Positions 11,625-22,682 of a stretch of 60,479 nt of DNA are shown in pieces. Positions within the stretch are counted from its first letter, which is position 1, and each line of letters starts with the position of its first letter. Made by a program: the position numbers and the translations under genes. The notes beneath the pieces are model-generated. The model did not search any database and was not told the DNA's origin. It saw only the letters and a program-made list of their open reading frames with translations. Location: assembly GCA_016199835.1 (NCBI GenBank), contig JACQFX010000029.1:1-60479 (forward strand). Direction: 5' to 3'. The DNA comes from Nitrosomonadales bacterium. Lineage in GTDB: Bacteria > Pseudomonadota > Gammaproteobacteria > Burkholderiales > Gallionellaceae.

Positions 11625-13232
11625 ATGCCGTCAGTGTCTTTTAAGCGCTTAATTCCCTTCGCGTTTGCCATCGTCATTGCAATGCTGCCGATGCTCGCCC
11701 AGAGCGCAAGCGAAGGACTGGCCTTGCGAGCTTCCGAGGAAACTGCGCTTGGTACCGGCAACCCGGTCACTTTGAATAATCCTCCGCAGGCACCTCAATC
11801 CGAACTGATCGAGCTACCGCCTGCTACAGACCCTGTCGTAACACCGGCAATTGCAACGCAATTTGACTCCCCTTCCCTCGTTCCCGAGGCAATGCTCACA
11901 CGCAACGACCTGTGGCAACGCATCCGCAACGGCTACGCCATCCCCAGCCTGGACAGCCCGCTGATCGCACGCCATGAGCAGTGGTACGCCGACCGGCCGG
12001 ACTATGTGGCACGCATGACGGAGCGCGCGCAACGTTATCTGTTCTACATCGTGGAAGAAGTCGAAAAACGCGGCATGCCAACCGAGATTGCGCTGCTGCC
12101 CATGATAGAAAGCGCATACAATCCGACGGCCTATTCGATCAGTCGTGCCTCGGGCATCTGGCAGTTCATTCCCGCCACCGGCAAAACTTACGGCCTGCAA
12201 CAGAACTGGTGGTATGACGGACGCCGCGACATCGTCAGCGCGACCAGAAGCGCGCTGGATTATCTGCAAAAACTGCATGACCAGTTCGGCGACTGGCAAC
12301 TGGCGCTGGCCGCCTACAACTGGGGCGAAGGCTCGGTGGAACGCGCCCAGGAACACAACCGCAGACGCGGCCTGCCGACGGACTATGCCAGCCTGAAAAT
12401 GCCGGATGAAACGCGCAACTATGTTCCCAAACTGCTCGCCGTGAAGAACATCATCAGCAGTCCGGAAAAATTCGATCTGGCGCTGCAACCCATACCCAAT
12501 CAGCCTTATTTCACCGTGGTCACCACGACGCATCCCATAGACGTAAAGCTGGCCGCCAAGCTGGCCGGCATCTCGCAGGATGAATTCAGCGCACTCAATC
12601 CTGCGCACAATCGTCCGGTGATTTTGCAGGAAAATGCCGAGACCTTGCTGCTGCCCGTGGACAATGCTGAAACTTTCCGCGCCAACCTGGAAAGTTACAA
12701 CGAACCGCTGGTGTCATGGCAAGCTTACCAGAGCAAGAAAGGCGAGCGTCTGGACAAACTCGCGCCGCGTTTCGGCTTGTCGCTGGCGAAACTCAAATCC
12801 ATCAACGGCCTCTCGCAACGATCAAAGTTAAGCAATGGACAGGCGCTGCTGGTGCCGCTGAACGGCGAAGAAGCCGACAGCGAATTCGAGGCGTTCAACA
12901 CTCACCTGCTTCCCGGCGACGACGCGCCGTCGAAACACACCCTGAGTTACACCGTACACAAGGGCGAAACGCTGAACCAGATCGCGCGCCGTTACCACGT
13001 CAGCGTGGCGACGCTGAAGAACTCGAATAACGGAATCTCGAAGCTCAAGCCGGGCCAGACACTCAACATCGTGCAAGCCTCGAAATCACATCGCCTGGCC
13101 AGAGCCGCAGGCAGGCATCACGTCAGGTTAGCCCGCACCAAAGACAAAGGACAGCTCAAGCTGGTCAGCGTCAGGGGCAAGAAACAGATCGCGCGCAAAG
13201 CGCAACGCCACACGCACGTCGCTTCCCGCTAG
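11625..13232 (+). CDS. mltD: Membrane-bound lytic murein transglycosylase D-like
   Basis: 535 residues: signal peptide (about 1-28), a family 1 soluble lytic transglycosylase domain (about 130-235) with the catalytic Glu in LPMIESAYNP (about residue 162) and SGIWQFIPATGKTYGL, then LysM-type repeats (one in the LDKLAPRFGLSLAKLKSI region, one clear at YTVHKGETLNQIARRYHV) and a basic tail. It cleaves peptidoglycan with 1,6-anhydro products. No lipobox is seen, unlike E. coli MltD. It converges with yejF, and the two genes share a 4-bp CTAG at their stops. Confidence 0.92.
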   Translation: MPSVSFKRLIPFAFAIVIAMLPMLAQSASEGLALRASEETALGTGNPVTLNNPPQAPQSELIELPPATDPVVTPAIATQFDSPSLVPEAMLTRNDLWQRIRNGYAIPSLDSPLIARHEQWYADRPDYVARMTERAQRYLFYIVEEVEKRGMPTEIALLPMIESAYNPTAYSISRASGIWQFIPATGKTYGLQQNWWYDGRRDIVSATRSALDYLQKLHDQFGDWQLALAAYNWGEGSVERAQEHNRRRGLPTDYASLKMPDETRNYVPKLLAVKNIISSPEKFDLALQPIPNQPYFTVVTTTHPIDVKLAAKLAGISQDEFSALNPAHNRPVILQENAETLLLPVDNAETFRANLESYNEPLVSWQAYQSKKGERLDKLAPRFGLSLAKLKSINGLSQRSKLSNGQALLVPLNGEEADSEFEAFNTHLLPGDDAPSKHTLSYTVHKGETLNQIARRYHVSVATLKNSNNGISKLKPGQTLNIVQASKSHRLARAAGRHHVRLARTKDKGQLKLVSVRGKKQIARKAQRHTHVASR

Positions 13233-15247
13233 TTCTCCGCACCATACAAATGGCAACACACCTGATGTGTCGCATCGCGGCCCGTTGCGCCCGGATAGAT
13301 TGAACGGCACACCGGCATGGCCTGCGGACAGCGCGGATGGAAATGGCAGCCCTGCGGCGGATGGGCGGCGGATGGCAGATCACCTGTCAGGCGCACCACT
13401 TCCACGCCACTCCCGTCGATGCGCGGCACCGCAGCCAGCAGCGCCTGCGTGTACGGATGCTGTGCGTGATGCAACACTTGCTCCACCGTGCCGCGTTCCA
13501 CAATCCGCCCGAGATACATCACGCATACCTCATGTGCAAGATATTCCACCACCGCGAGATTGTGCGTAATGAACAGATAGCTCAGCCCTAATTCCTGCTG
13601 CAAGGATTTCAACAGGTTCAGAATCTGCGCCTGCACCGACACGTCGAGCGCGCTGGTCGGCTCGTCGCAGATCAGCAGTTTCGGATTCACCGCGAGTGCG
13701 CGTGCGATCGCGATGCGTTGCCGCTGCCCGCCCGAAAACTCGTGAGGGTAACGCCACTTTGTTTCTTGCGGCAGGCCAACCTGATCCAGCAACTCATCTA
13801 TGCGCTTTTGCCGCGCCTCACTATCATCTTCGACACCCAGCGCATCCATGCCTTCCTGCAATATTTCCGCCACACGCATTTTTGGATTCAGCGAAGCGTA
13901 TGGATCCTGAAATATCATCTGCATCCCGGCGCGTTTCTCGCGCAGCGCATACGCATCGAGGCCGCTCAACTCGTTGCCCGCATAGCGCACGCTGCCCGCC
14001 ACAGGCCGGATCAATTGCAACAATGCCTTGCCCACCGTAGTCTTGCCGCAACCCGACTCCCCCACCAGCGCCAGCGTGCGCCCCTCTGCGATGGACAGCG
14101 ATATGCCATCCACAGCTTTGACATAGCCTGCCGTGCGCTGCAATACGCCCCTGCGGATAGGGAAATGCACCTTGAGGTCAGAGACCTCAAGCAATGAATG
14201 AGGAATGGCGATAGATGTCGGCGCGCTCGTCGAAGTGGCCGATGGTGCGCTCTCCGTTTCGCCTTTCACGGCCAACCGCTCACTCGGCGCAGCAGCGGCG
14301 TAAAGATGACACCTCACCCCGCGCCCATCTTTTATCAACGTCCATTCTGGCGCCTGCTCATGGCACAACTCCCAGGCCTTATCGCAACGCGGCGCAAAAC
14401 GGCAGGCTTTAGGGATTTCATGCAGCGGCGGCACATTGCCGGGAATCGCAGCCAGCAGTTGGCCGCTGCGCGCGGCATCGGGCAAGGCAGCGAATAATTT
14501 TTGCGTATAGGGATGCGCGGGCTGCGAGAATAGTTGCTCGCGCGAGGCCAGTTCGACGATGTGCCCCGCGTACATCACCGCGACCTGATGCGCCATCTGC
14601 GCCACCACGCCGAGGTCGTGCGTGATCAGCAACAGCGCCATGCCGTTGTGCTTTTGCGTGTCGCGCAGCAGTTGCAGCACCTGCGCCTGTATGGTCACGT
14701 CCAGCGCGGTAGTCGGTTCGTCCGCCACCAGCAGCTTGGGCTGTCCGGCCAGCGCCATCGCAATCATCACGCGCTGTTTCATGCCGCCGGAAAGCTGGAA
14801 CGGATATTCGTGCAAGCGGCGCGACGCATCGGGTATGCCCACCTGCTCCAGCAGTTCGATGCAGCGCGCGCGCGCAACCTCGCCGCGCAAGCCCTGATGC
14901 AGCTCCAGCGCCTCTGCGATCTGCCCGCCCACCGTCATCACCGGATTCAGGCTCAGCCCCGGCTCCTGAAAAATCATCGCCATCTTGCCGCCGCGCACCT
15001 CGCACATGGCACGCTCGGGAAGTGCCAGGATATCGGCGCTGTCCAGCCTCACCTCGCCGCTCGCTATGCGTATGCTGTCGGGCAGCAAACGCATCAACGA
15101 CAGCGCCGTCATGGACTTGCCGCAACCGGATTCGCCCAGCAGCGCGAAGGTCTCGCCCGCCGCGATGTCGAATGAAATACCATCGACGATGGGAACACCG
15201 GAGCGCAAGGATGTGGTCAGCGATCTGACGGACAGGATTTCGTTCAT
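13229..15247 (-). CDS. yejF: Peptide ABC transporter, duplicated ATP-binding protein
   Basis: 672 residues with two complete ABC domains. The first Walker A is GESGCGKSMTAL with LLVADEPTTALD; the second is GESGCGKTTVGK with LLICDEPTSALD. Each half has the oligopeptide-type C-terminal Cys-containing segment (CRFAPRCDKAWELC, CHFHPRCPQAMPVC). It energises import through YejB and YejE. Start MNEILSVRS (15247) is preferred over an ATG 11 codons upstream. It is separated from yejBE by an oppositely oriented ankyrin gene, so it has its own promoter. Confidence 0.92.
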   Translation of the reverse strand: MNEILSVRSLTTSLRSGVPIVDGISFDIAAGETFALLGESGCGKSMTALSLMRLLPDSIRIASGEVRLDSADILALPERAMCEVRGGKMAMIFQEPGLSLNPVMTVGGQIAEALELHQGLRGEVARARCIELLEQVGIPDASRRLHEYPFQLSGGMKQRVMIAMALAGQPKLLVADEPTTALDVTIQAQVLQLLRDTQKHNGMALLLITHDLGVVAQMAHQVAVMYAGHIVELASREQLFSQPAHPYTQKLFAALPDAARSGQLLAAIPGNVPPLHEIPKACRFAPRCDKAWELCHEQAPEWTLIKDGRGVRCHLYAAAAPSERLAVKGETESAPSATSTSAPTSIAIPHSLLEVSDLKVHFPIRRGVLQRTAGYVKAVDGISLSIAEGRTLALVGESGCGKTTVGKALLQLIRPVAGSVRYAGNELSGLDAYALREKRAGMQMIFQDPYASLNPKMRVAEILQEGMDALGVEDDSEARQKRIDELLDQVGLPQETKWRYPHEFSGGQRQRIAIARALAVNPKLLICDEPTSALDVSVQAQILNLLKSLQQELGLSYLFITHNLAVVEYLAHEVCVMYLGRIVERGTVEQVLHHAQHPYTQALLAAVPRIDGSGVEVVRLTGDLPSAAHPPQGCHFHPRCPQAMPVCRSIYPGATGRDATHQVCCHLYGAEN

Positions 15248-15471
15248 GGCTTCATCTGCCCGGCATGCCGTCCAGGCCATTAAGCTGGCGCCCCGTCCGC
15301 ATCGCTATGCTTCCCAATTTAATTTGCTGCATTCTTTATACTCACGGATAATAAATTCCGCGCAAATTATACGGCAGTCGCCAGCGCTTGATGCTGCGGT
15401 AATGACTGGTGAACTTTTTCTGCGGCTCCGTAGAATAGCGTAACTTTTCGCGTTGACCTCACCCACATGCC

Positions 15472-16245
15472 ATGATCAATCCTCGCGTCGCGCTGTTATT
15501 CAAGAATCTGCCGGACAAACATCCGCGCACCCTGGAACGTGACTACCCGCACATATTGAACCGCCTGATGCAATTATGGGCCATGCCGGAATTCGAACCG
15601 TACATGCATGACCTGATGATAGACAAGCGCGGCGACCGGCAAGGCTTCCCGCTTGAAGTAGTGGCAGAGCTGGTGTTTCTCGGGGAGTTGCACGACATCT
15701 TCAAGAGCAAAGGCTACCAACTGCCCGATGTCGAAGACCCATGGAAGGCCATACCGGTGCCCAACCCCACACCGCAAGGTTTTCTGCATGCAATCGAACG
15801 CGGCCAACAGGATGTGATGGAGACTTTCCTTAGTGCGGGCGTACCCATTGATTACCGCTTTGAGGGAGGACAGACTCCGCTGATGATCGCTGCGATCAAC
15901 GGACAACGGGGCATGGTGCATTGCCTTATCGAAGATGGAGCCGGGATCAACCTGCGCGATGCAGGCAGATACACGGCGCTGCACTGGGCTGCCTTCTATG
16001 GGCACACGCAGTTGCTAGATGAGCTGCTGGATTTCGGCGCGGAAATAAATGCAGTGCAAAACAGCGGAGATACCCCGCTCTCGCTGGCTGTGACCAAAGG
16101 GCGCATCGCTGTCGCCCGGCTATTGCTCGTGCGCCAGGCCGACCCCAACATCGCCAGCACTCACGGCTCGCCTCTGGTCATCGCCATGCATCGCGACAAT
16201 CAGGAAATGGTTGGACTGCTTAAGCGATGCGGGGCGCATACCTGA
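15472..16245 (+). CDS. Ankyrin-repeat protein
   Basis: 257 residues. The N-terminal 95 or so residues are not recognised; then about four ankyrin repeats (GGQTPLMIAAINGQRGMVH, GRYTALHWAAFYGHTQLL, SGDTPLSLAVTKGRIAVA, HGSPLVIAMHRDNQE). No signal peptide, so probably cytoplasmic protein binding. It lies between yejF and yejE, divergent from the first and convergent with the second (6-bp gap). This breaks up what is normally one operon. Confidence 0.88.
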   Translation: MINPRVALLFKNLPDKHPRTLERDYPHILNRLMQLWAMPEFEPYMHDLMIDKRGDRQGFPLEVVAELVFLGELHDIFKSKGYQLPDVEDPWKAIPVPNPTPQGFLHAIERGQQDVMETFLSAGVPIDYRFEGGQTPLMIAAINGQRGMVHCLIEDGAGINLRDAGRYTALHWAAFYGHTQLLDELLDFGAEINAVQNSGDTPLSLAVTKGRIAVARLLLVRQADPNIASTHGSPLVIAMHRDNQEMVGLLKRCGAHT

Positions 16246-16251
16246 CCGGCA

Positions 16252-17658
16252 TCAAGCCTCGGCCCGGTTCAATCTCGGATCGAACGCATCGCGTACCGCA
16301 TCGGCAAACAGGTTCGCCGCCAGCACCAGCACCAGCATGAAACTGAAGGCCGAGGCCAGCGCCCACCACACCATCGGGTCGCGCCCCATCTCCAGCCGCG
16401 CCGCGTTGATCATGGTGCCGAAGCTGATGGTGGTCGGATCGACGCCGACGCCGACATAAGACAGTACCGCCTCGGCCAGCACCAGCGCAGAAAAATCCAT
16501 CACCACCGAGATCAGCACGATGTGCATCACGTTGGGCAGGATGTGGCGCGTGAGGATGCGCATGGACGACACGCCGAACGCCTGCGCCGCCTGGATGTAT
16601 TCCATCTCGCGCAGCTTCAGCGTCTCGCCGCGCAGCAAGCGGCACAACCCGGTCCAGCTCGTCACACCCAGGATCAGACACAGGCACAACAGGCGCACGT
16701 CGGCGCGCGCGGCGGCGGTCTCGAACCAGTCTGCATGCATCTCGATCACCACCTGCATCATCAGCACCGCCGCCGCGATCAGCAGCACGCTGGGAATGGA
16801 ACTCAGCACCGTGTAAATATACTGAATAACGTCATCCACCCAGCCGCGAAAATAACCGGCGGCCACGCCGAGCAGCAGCGCGAACGGCAGCATCACCAGC
16901 GTGGTGACGGTGCCGATCACCAGCCCGGTGCGTATGCTCTTGAGCGAAAGGTAGAGCACGTCCTGGCCGACCTTGTCGGTGCCGAGAACGTGGTAGACGG
17001 AAGCAAGATTGGCGATGGCGCCGATGAGGATAGCGAGGATAAGGGTGGCGATGAGTAAAGCGCGTGATGTGTTCGCAGAGCTTCTACCCTCTCCCCTGCC
17101 CTCTCCCTGCAAGGGAGAGGGGGCCGTTCGGCGCAGTGCCTTGTTTGCTGCAATAAATAGCAGGAGGCTGCCGAGCAATCCGCCCAAAGCCCCCAGCACT
17201 GCCCGCTGCACCACATCCCCTTCCAACTCCCGCTCAGGATCATTCAAATGCGCCCCGCCATACTTCAATCGCGGATAATCGCGCACCACCTTGCCATCCG
17301 GCGTCTCCATGCTTTCCTTGGCATACAGATACGCCGCCAGCGGCGCGGAATAAGTCTTCTCGGTGCGGCTGCGCAAGCCATCCACCAGATGATCGAATGC
17401 GCTCAGCACCTCGGGCGAATATACCGTCTGGCCTTTATTCTGCGCGGGCAAGGCCGCACGATAATGCAGCGAGTCCAGCACGCCGACACACAGGAACAGC
17501 GACAACACGAGCAGCGACACCATGCCCACGCTGCTCTTCGCCACGCGCTGCCAGGGCAGCATGAGATGCGGGCGTTGGCGTATGTACCAGGCGCTGACAA
17601 AGCCCACTGCGAGCAGCGCGAAAATCATCGCATCAGTCCACAAGACGACTATCTTCAT
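16252..17658 (-). CDS. yejE: Peptide ABC transporter permease
   Basis: 468 residues, longer than the usual 340 or so of YejE. The C-terminal half is a standard binding-protein-dependent permease domain with the EAA loop (EYIQAAQAFGVSSMRILTRHILPN). The N-terminal half has extra transmembrane segments and a periplasmic stretch (KNKGQTVYSPEVLSAF) seen in this YejE type. A low-complexity PSPLQGEGRGEG segment coincides with a DNA hairpin repeat and looks inserted. Start ATG 17658 overlaps the yejB stop (ATGA), so the two are coupled. Confidence 0.9.
   Translation of the reverse strand: MKIVVLWTDAMIFALLAVGFVSAWYIRQRPHLMLPWQRVAKSSVGMVSLLVLSLFLCVGVLDSLHYRAALPAQNKGQTVYSPEVLSAFDHLVDGLRSRTEKTYSAPLAAYLYAKESMETPDGKVVRDYPRLKYGGAHLNDPERELEGDVVQRAVLGALGGLLGSLLLFIAANKALRRTAPSPLQGEGRGEGRSSANTSRALLIATLILAILIGAIANLASVYHVLGTDKVGQDVLYLSLKSIRTGLVIGTVTTLVMLPFALLLGVAAGYFRGWVDDVIQYIYTVLSSIPSVLLIAAAVLMMQVVIEMHADWFETAAARADVRLLCLCLILGVTSWTGLCRLLRGETLKLREMEYIQAAQAFGVSSMRILTRHILPNVMHIVLISVVMDFSALVLAEAVLSYVGVGVDPTTISFGTMINAARLEMGRDPMVWWALASAFSFMLVLVLAANLFADAVRDAFDPRLNRAEA
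17099..17121. repeat. Hairpin repeat inside yejE
   Basis: A perfect 10-bp inverted repeat (CCCTCTCCCT / AGGGAGAGGG) with a GCA loop, flanked by further CTCTCCCC sequence. In frame it encodes PSPLQGEG-type residues. This motif is known as a dispersed repeat product in many proteobacterial genomes. Here it sits between membrane segments, where an insertion would be tolerated. Confidence 0.6.
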
Positions 17659-18635
17659 TGCAGCCTCACTCGTGGATCGACCATCGTGTAGGACACATCG
17701 GTGAGGATCAGCCCGACGATGTACAACACCGAGCCCAGAAACACCATCGCGCGCACGATGGAAAAATCCTGCGAATTGATCGCATCTATGGTGTAGCTGC
17801 CCAGACCGGGAATGCCGAAGAACGACTCGGTCAGCAGGCTGCCCATGAACAGCAGCGGGATGACCACCACCACGCCGGTGAGTATGGGGATCATCGCGTT
17901 CTTCAGCACATGGCGGAACAGCACGCGCATCTCGGACAAGCCCTTGGCGCGCGCGGTGCGCACATAATCCTTGCCGATCTCTTCGAGGAAGATGGTGCGA
18001 TACCAGCGGCTGCTGGAGCCGATGCCGCCCGCCACGCCGATCACGATCGGCAGGAACACGAACTTGAGCGTGTTTAGTCCCCCGTCGCCATAGCCGGAGA
18101 TCGGCGCCCAATGCCACAGTTTGCTCACGAAAAACTGCCCGCCGATGATGTAGAACAATCCCGAGACCGACATCAGCACCACGCACAGTGCCACGCCCGC
18201 GATGTCCAGCGCAGTGGCGCGGAACAAGGTCATCAGCAAGGCGAAGCTGACGTACACGACGAGTCCGACGAGAAAGCTCGGCAGCGCGATCGCCAGGCTA
18301 GGCCCCATGCGCGTGACAATCTCGCGGCTGATGCTGCGCCCGTCATCGGAATAACCGAAATCGAACACGAACATGCTGGCGGATTTGTCGAAGAAAATCG
18401 TGTCGCTGAACTTGCCCGCGCCTTCGGCCCGGGCGTTGAACAGCAGCGGCTTGTCGTAGCCGTGCTGCGCCTTCCATTTGACTATGGCCTCGGGGGTGAC
18501 GCGCTTGATGCCAAGCTGGATGCGCGCCATGTCGTCCGGTGTGTTCACCACGAAGAACAACGCGAAGGTGAGCAGGTTCACCCCGATCAGGATGGGAATG
18601 GCGTAGAGAATGCGGCGGATGAGATAGGCGATCAT
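17655..18635 (-). CDS. yejB: Peptide ABC transporter permease
   Basis: 326 residues with about six transmembrane helices starting YLIRRILYAIPILIGVNLLTF, typical of the DppB/OppB permease family. The EAA motif is ARAKGLSEMRVLFRHVLKN. Start ATG 18635 (MIAYLIRR) chosen by family; an upstream in-frame start would add 18 residues. It is followed by yejE with ATGA overlap. The periplasmic binding protein gene (yejA), normally first in the operon, is absent: the upstream neighbour is ispG. Confidence 0.92.
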   Translation of the reverse strand: MIAYLIRRILYAIPILIGVNLLTFALFFVVNTPDDMARIQLGIKRVTPEAIVKWKAQHGYDKPLLFNARAEGAGKFSDTIFFDKSASMFVFDFGYSDDGRSISREIVTRMGPSLAIALPSFLVGLVVYVSFALLMTLFRATALDIAGVALCVVLMSVSGLFYIIGGQFFVSKLWHWAPISGYGDGGLNTLKFVFLPIVIGVAGGIGSSSRWYRTIFLEEIGKDYVRTARAKGLSEMRVLFRHVLKNAMIPILTGVVVVIPLLFMGSLLTESFFGIPGLGSYTIDAINSQDFSIVRAMVFLGSVLYIVGLILTDVSYTMVDPRVRLQ

Positions 18636-18707
18636 GGCCGACTTGAAACGGGAAAGGGGAAGCGGGGAGCGGCGAACGGGCAAGCCCACTCTCTGCTCCC
18701 CTCTGCC

Positions 18708-19933
<1,226 letters not shown>

Positions 19934-19937
<4 letters not shown>

Positions 19938-20866
19938 TCCAATGTCAGGTGCGCCACTTCGGAGCGCACGTAAGGCGCCAGATCAAGCAGCTTGTCTTTG
20001 TAGTACAGTCTCACGCCGCTGGCATAACCTATGGTTACGGAGAATGGTGGCGAGCCATCCACGCCCTGTTCGCTGCCGGGCGTACCGACCAGCGACAGCA
20101 TAACTTTGCCGTCCTTGTCCTTGATCTCCACCCATGCCTGTTTGTCGAACACCAGGCGGATGGCATGCCCGGAGACGGCCACGACCGGCTTGGCCTCGGC
20201 GACCGATCTTTTCGGCGACTGGTCTGCGATGGAGACAGTTTGTGGGGCCGCAACTATTGCAGGAGCAGGAGCAGGAGCAGGAGCAGGAACTGGAACTGGA
20301 ACTGGAACTGGAGCTGGTGCTGGTGCTGGTGCCAATTCCAGTGTCGGCGCCAGCGCCAGTGCAGGCTCAGGCGCAGGCAATTCCAGTGTCTCCACTTTAG
20401 CCTGCTGCACACTCGGTGCTTGCCCCATCATCCACACCAACAGCGCCAGAACCACGGCCACAGCCAGTGCGGCAGCCAGCCAGACAAGGTTGAGTTTGCG
20501 CGTAGCCTGCTCTGCCGAGAATGGCACCTCGGTCAGCACCTTCGCTTCCAGCGGCACCGATTGCACCACCGGTTGAGGCAACATGACCAGCAACGGCGCG
20601 GGATCCATTTGCAACACTCGGGCATAGCTGCGCACAAAGCCGCGCACAAAAGCCATTTCCGGTAAGTGCGCAAAATCGTCGGCCTCCAGCGCCTCGATCT
20701 GGCGCGGCGCGAACTTGGTGCGATGCGCCACTTCTGCCACATCGAGACCGTGGCTTATGCGCGCTTCGCGCAGGATCACGCCGACGCTGAGATGCGGAAC
20801 CGCGTCAACATTGGCGGGAACCTCGGCAGCCACCCCCGCGACATTTTCTTCTGGTGTATCCATCAT
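19934..20866 (-). CDS. rodZ: RodZ-like cytoskeletal helix-turn-helix membrane protein
   Basis: 310 residues. Cytoplasmic helix-turn-helix (about 25-95, [20 protein letters not shown]), one transmembrane helix (about 128-148), a periplasmic Pro/Ala/Val linker (about 160-210) and a C-terminal DUF4115 domain (VWVEIKD-like, here [14 protein letters not shown]). RodZ links MreB to the wall-synthesis machinery and helps set rod shape. The linker is encoded by hexanucleotide repeats. Overlaps pilF upstream and ispG downstream by 4 nt each. Confidence 0.88.
20261..20333. repeat. Hexanucleotide repeats in rodZ
   Basis: Plus-strand 4 x AGGAGC (20261-20284), 4 x GGAACT (20286-20309), then GGAGCT/GGTGCT variants to 20333. 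They encode Pro-Ala and Pro-Val dipeptides in the periplasmic linker. Unit length 6 keeps the frame, so copy-number change would alter linker length only. Confidence 0.9.
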
Positions 20867-21600
20867 TGTGCCTGCTGCATCAAAAGTGTTTCACGTGCAT
20901 CGGGAAAACGCTTGCGCAACTGCAAGGCATAGCTGTCTTCAGCATTCCGGTCTCCCAGCTTGCGCTCTATGCGCACCGCCAGCCACAGGTTCTCGGCAGT
21001 TATGGGCGCATTGCTTTGTGCAAAGCGCGTGAAATAGGATTTTGCCGTCACGTAGTCGCCGTTGGCAAAACTCAATTCAGCCAGGCCCAGCATGGGTTCC
21101 GGCATCTCGGGCTTGAGCAGCAACGCTTTCTGCAAAAATTCCTCGGCATCCTTCATTTCGCCCGCCTTCTGCGAACACACACCGGCATTCAGGTAAGCTT
21201 TTTCCGGTGTGGAATACAAGGGGTTCTTCAGCGCCGCCAGGAACTGCTTCACCGACTCATGCGCGCGCCCGCGCTGGCACAGGAACCAGCCGTAATTATT
21301 GCGCGCCTCGGAATTGATGTTATCCAGGCTAAGACTGTGCTGGAAATCCTCTTCCGCCTCCTTGTCCTCGCGCAAAGCCATGTGCACCAGGCCGCGCACA
21401 TTGTAAGCCGGAGCGTAATCGGGTTCGGCCGTCATGGCCTGGCGCAGCTCATCCAGCGCTATGCCGAGCTGGGCGCGTTCGTAATACAGTGCCGCGAGTT
21501 CGGTATGCACCTTGGCGCTGGCTTGCGAGCGCGTAACGCCGCCCTGCGACACACATCCGGCCAGCAACAGAACGGCCATACCTATTCCGACTATCCTCAT
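20863..21600 (-). CDS. pilF: Type IV pilus biogenesis/stability lipoprotein PilF (PilW)
   Basis: 245 residues, lipobox LLAGC (Cys about 16), then about six TPR motifs ([40 protein letters not shown]). PilF is the outer-membrane pilotin that localises the PilQ secretin. Its place between rlmN and rodZ is conserved. ATG 21600 overlaps the rlmN stop. It indicates that the organism makes type IV pili, although no other pilus genes except a possible ATPase (40694) are in the window. Confidence 0.92.
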   Translation of the reverse strand: MRIVGIGMAVLLLAGCVSQGGVTRSQASAKVHTELAALYYERAQLGIALDELRQAMTAEPDYAPAYNVRGLVHMALREDKEAEEDFQHSLSLDNINSEARNNYGWFLCQRGRAHESVKQFLAALKNPLYSTPEKAYLNAGVCSQKAGEMKDAEEFLQKALLLKPEMPEPMLGLAELSFANGDYVTAKSYFTRFAQSNAPITAENLWLAVRIERKLGDRNAEDSYALQLRKRFPDARETLLMQQAQ

Positions 21601-22682
21601 GCGCGAATCTCCTGCAAACGATAAGTCCTCTTGCTCTTGTCCTGCACCTGCCCGGCCAGTTGCCCGCAGGCGGCGGCAATGTCGTCGCCGCGCACACGGC
21701 GCGTGGTGGTGACGATATCGGCCTGCATCAAGGTATCGCGAAAACGGCGTACGGCCTCGGACGAAGAGCGTTTATACGGCGCCTGCGGGAAGGGGTTGAA
21801 CGGGATCAGGTTGAATTTGCATGGCACGTCGCGCACCAGCGCGATCAGCTCGCGCGCGTCTTTCGCGCTATCGTTCACGCCTTCCAGCATCACGTATTCG
21901 AAGGTAACGAAATCGCGCGGCGCTTTTTCCAGATAGCGCTGGCATGCAGCCATGAGTTCGCGCAAGGGATATTTCTGGTTGACCGGCACCAGCACGTTGC
22001 GCAGGTCGTCATTGGGCGCATGCAGCGACACCGCCAGCGCCACCGGACATTCGTCGCGCAAACGATCCATCGCCGGCACGATGCCGGAAGTCGACACCGT
22101 CACGCGGCGGCGCGACAGGCCGTAAGCGTTGTCGTCCAGCATCAGGTGCAGCGCGCTCACCGTGTTGTCGAAATTCAGCAGCGGCTCGCCCATGCCCATC
22201 AGCACCACGTTGGTGATCGGCCAGTTGCCATCTGCGTCTTTGCCGACTTCGCGGTTGGCCCACCACAGTTGTCCGATGATTTCCGCCGTGGAAAGATTGC
22301 GGTTGAAGCCCTGTTTGCCGGTGGAGCAGAAGGCGCAGTCCAGCGAACAACCCGCCTGCGTGGAAACGCACAATGTTCCGCGATCCGTTTCCGGAATGAA
22401 TACGGTCTCGACGGCATTGCCGGTGCCCACGTCCAGCAGCCACTTGCGCGTGCCGTCTTCGGAATGTTCCTCGCGCATCACCTTGGGAGCTTGCACGCAG
22501 GCCACGTTTTTAAGTTTGCTGCGCAGCGATAGAGCGAGATCGCTCATCGCATCGAAATCGGCCTCCCCGGACCTGTGTACCCAGCGCAACACCTGGCGCG
22601 CGCGGAATGGCTTCTCGCCCATTTCCGCGAACCAGTCTGTCAATCGCTTGGCATCAAGATCGAGGAGGTTGGTTTTCATCAA
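21597..22682 (-). CDS. rlmN: Dual-specificity 23S rRNA (A2503)/tRNA (A37) C2-methyltransferase
   Basis: 361 residues. Radical SAM enzyme with the CxxxCxxC cluster motif in [16 protein letters not shown] and FKM-type N-terminal region ([16 protein letters not shown]). It methylates adenine C2 in 23S rRNA and some tRNAs. The SAM-binding and catalytic Cys segments are intact ([21 protein letters not shown]). Overlaps ndk upstream and pilF downstream by 4 nt, so tightly coupled. Confidence 0.96.
   Translation of the reverse strand: MMKTNLLDLDAKRLTDWFAEMGEKPFRARQVLRWVHRSGEADFDAMSDLALSLRSKLKNVACVQAPKVMREEHSEDGTRKWLLDVGTGNAVETVFIPETDRGTLCVSTQAGCSLDCAFCSTGKQGFNRNLSTAEIIGQLWWANREVGKDADGNWPITNVVLMGMGEPLLNFDNTVSALHLMLDDNAYGLSRRRVTVSTSGIVPAMDRLRDECPVALAVSLHAPNDDLRNVLVPVNQKYPLRELMAACQRYLEKAPRDFVTFEYVMLEGVNDSAKDARELIALVRDVPCKFNLIPFNPFPQAPYKRSSSEAVRRFRDTLMQADIVTTTRRVRGDDIAAACGQLAGQVQDKSKRTYRLQEIRA

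Noticed and set aside
17655-18186. Extension of the yejE frame upstream to 18186
   Set aside because: This stretch overlaps yejB in another frame; the true yejE start at 17658 overlaps the yejB stop by ATGA and gives the family N-terminus.
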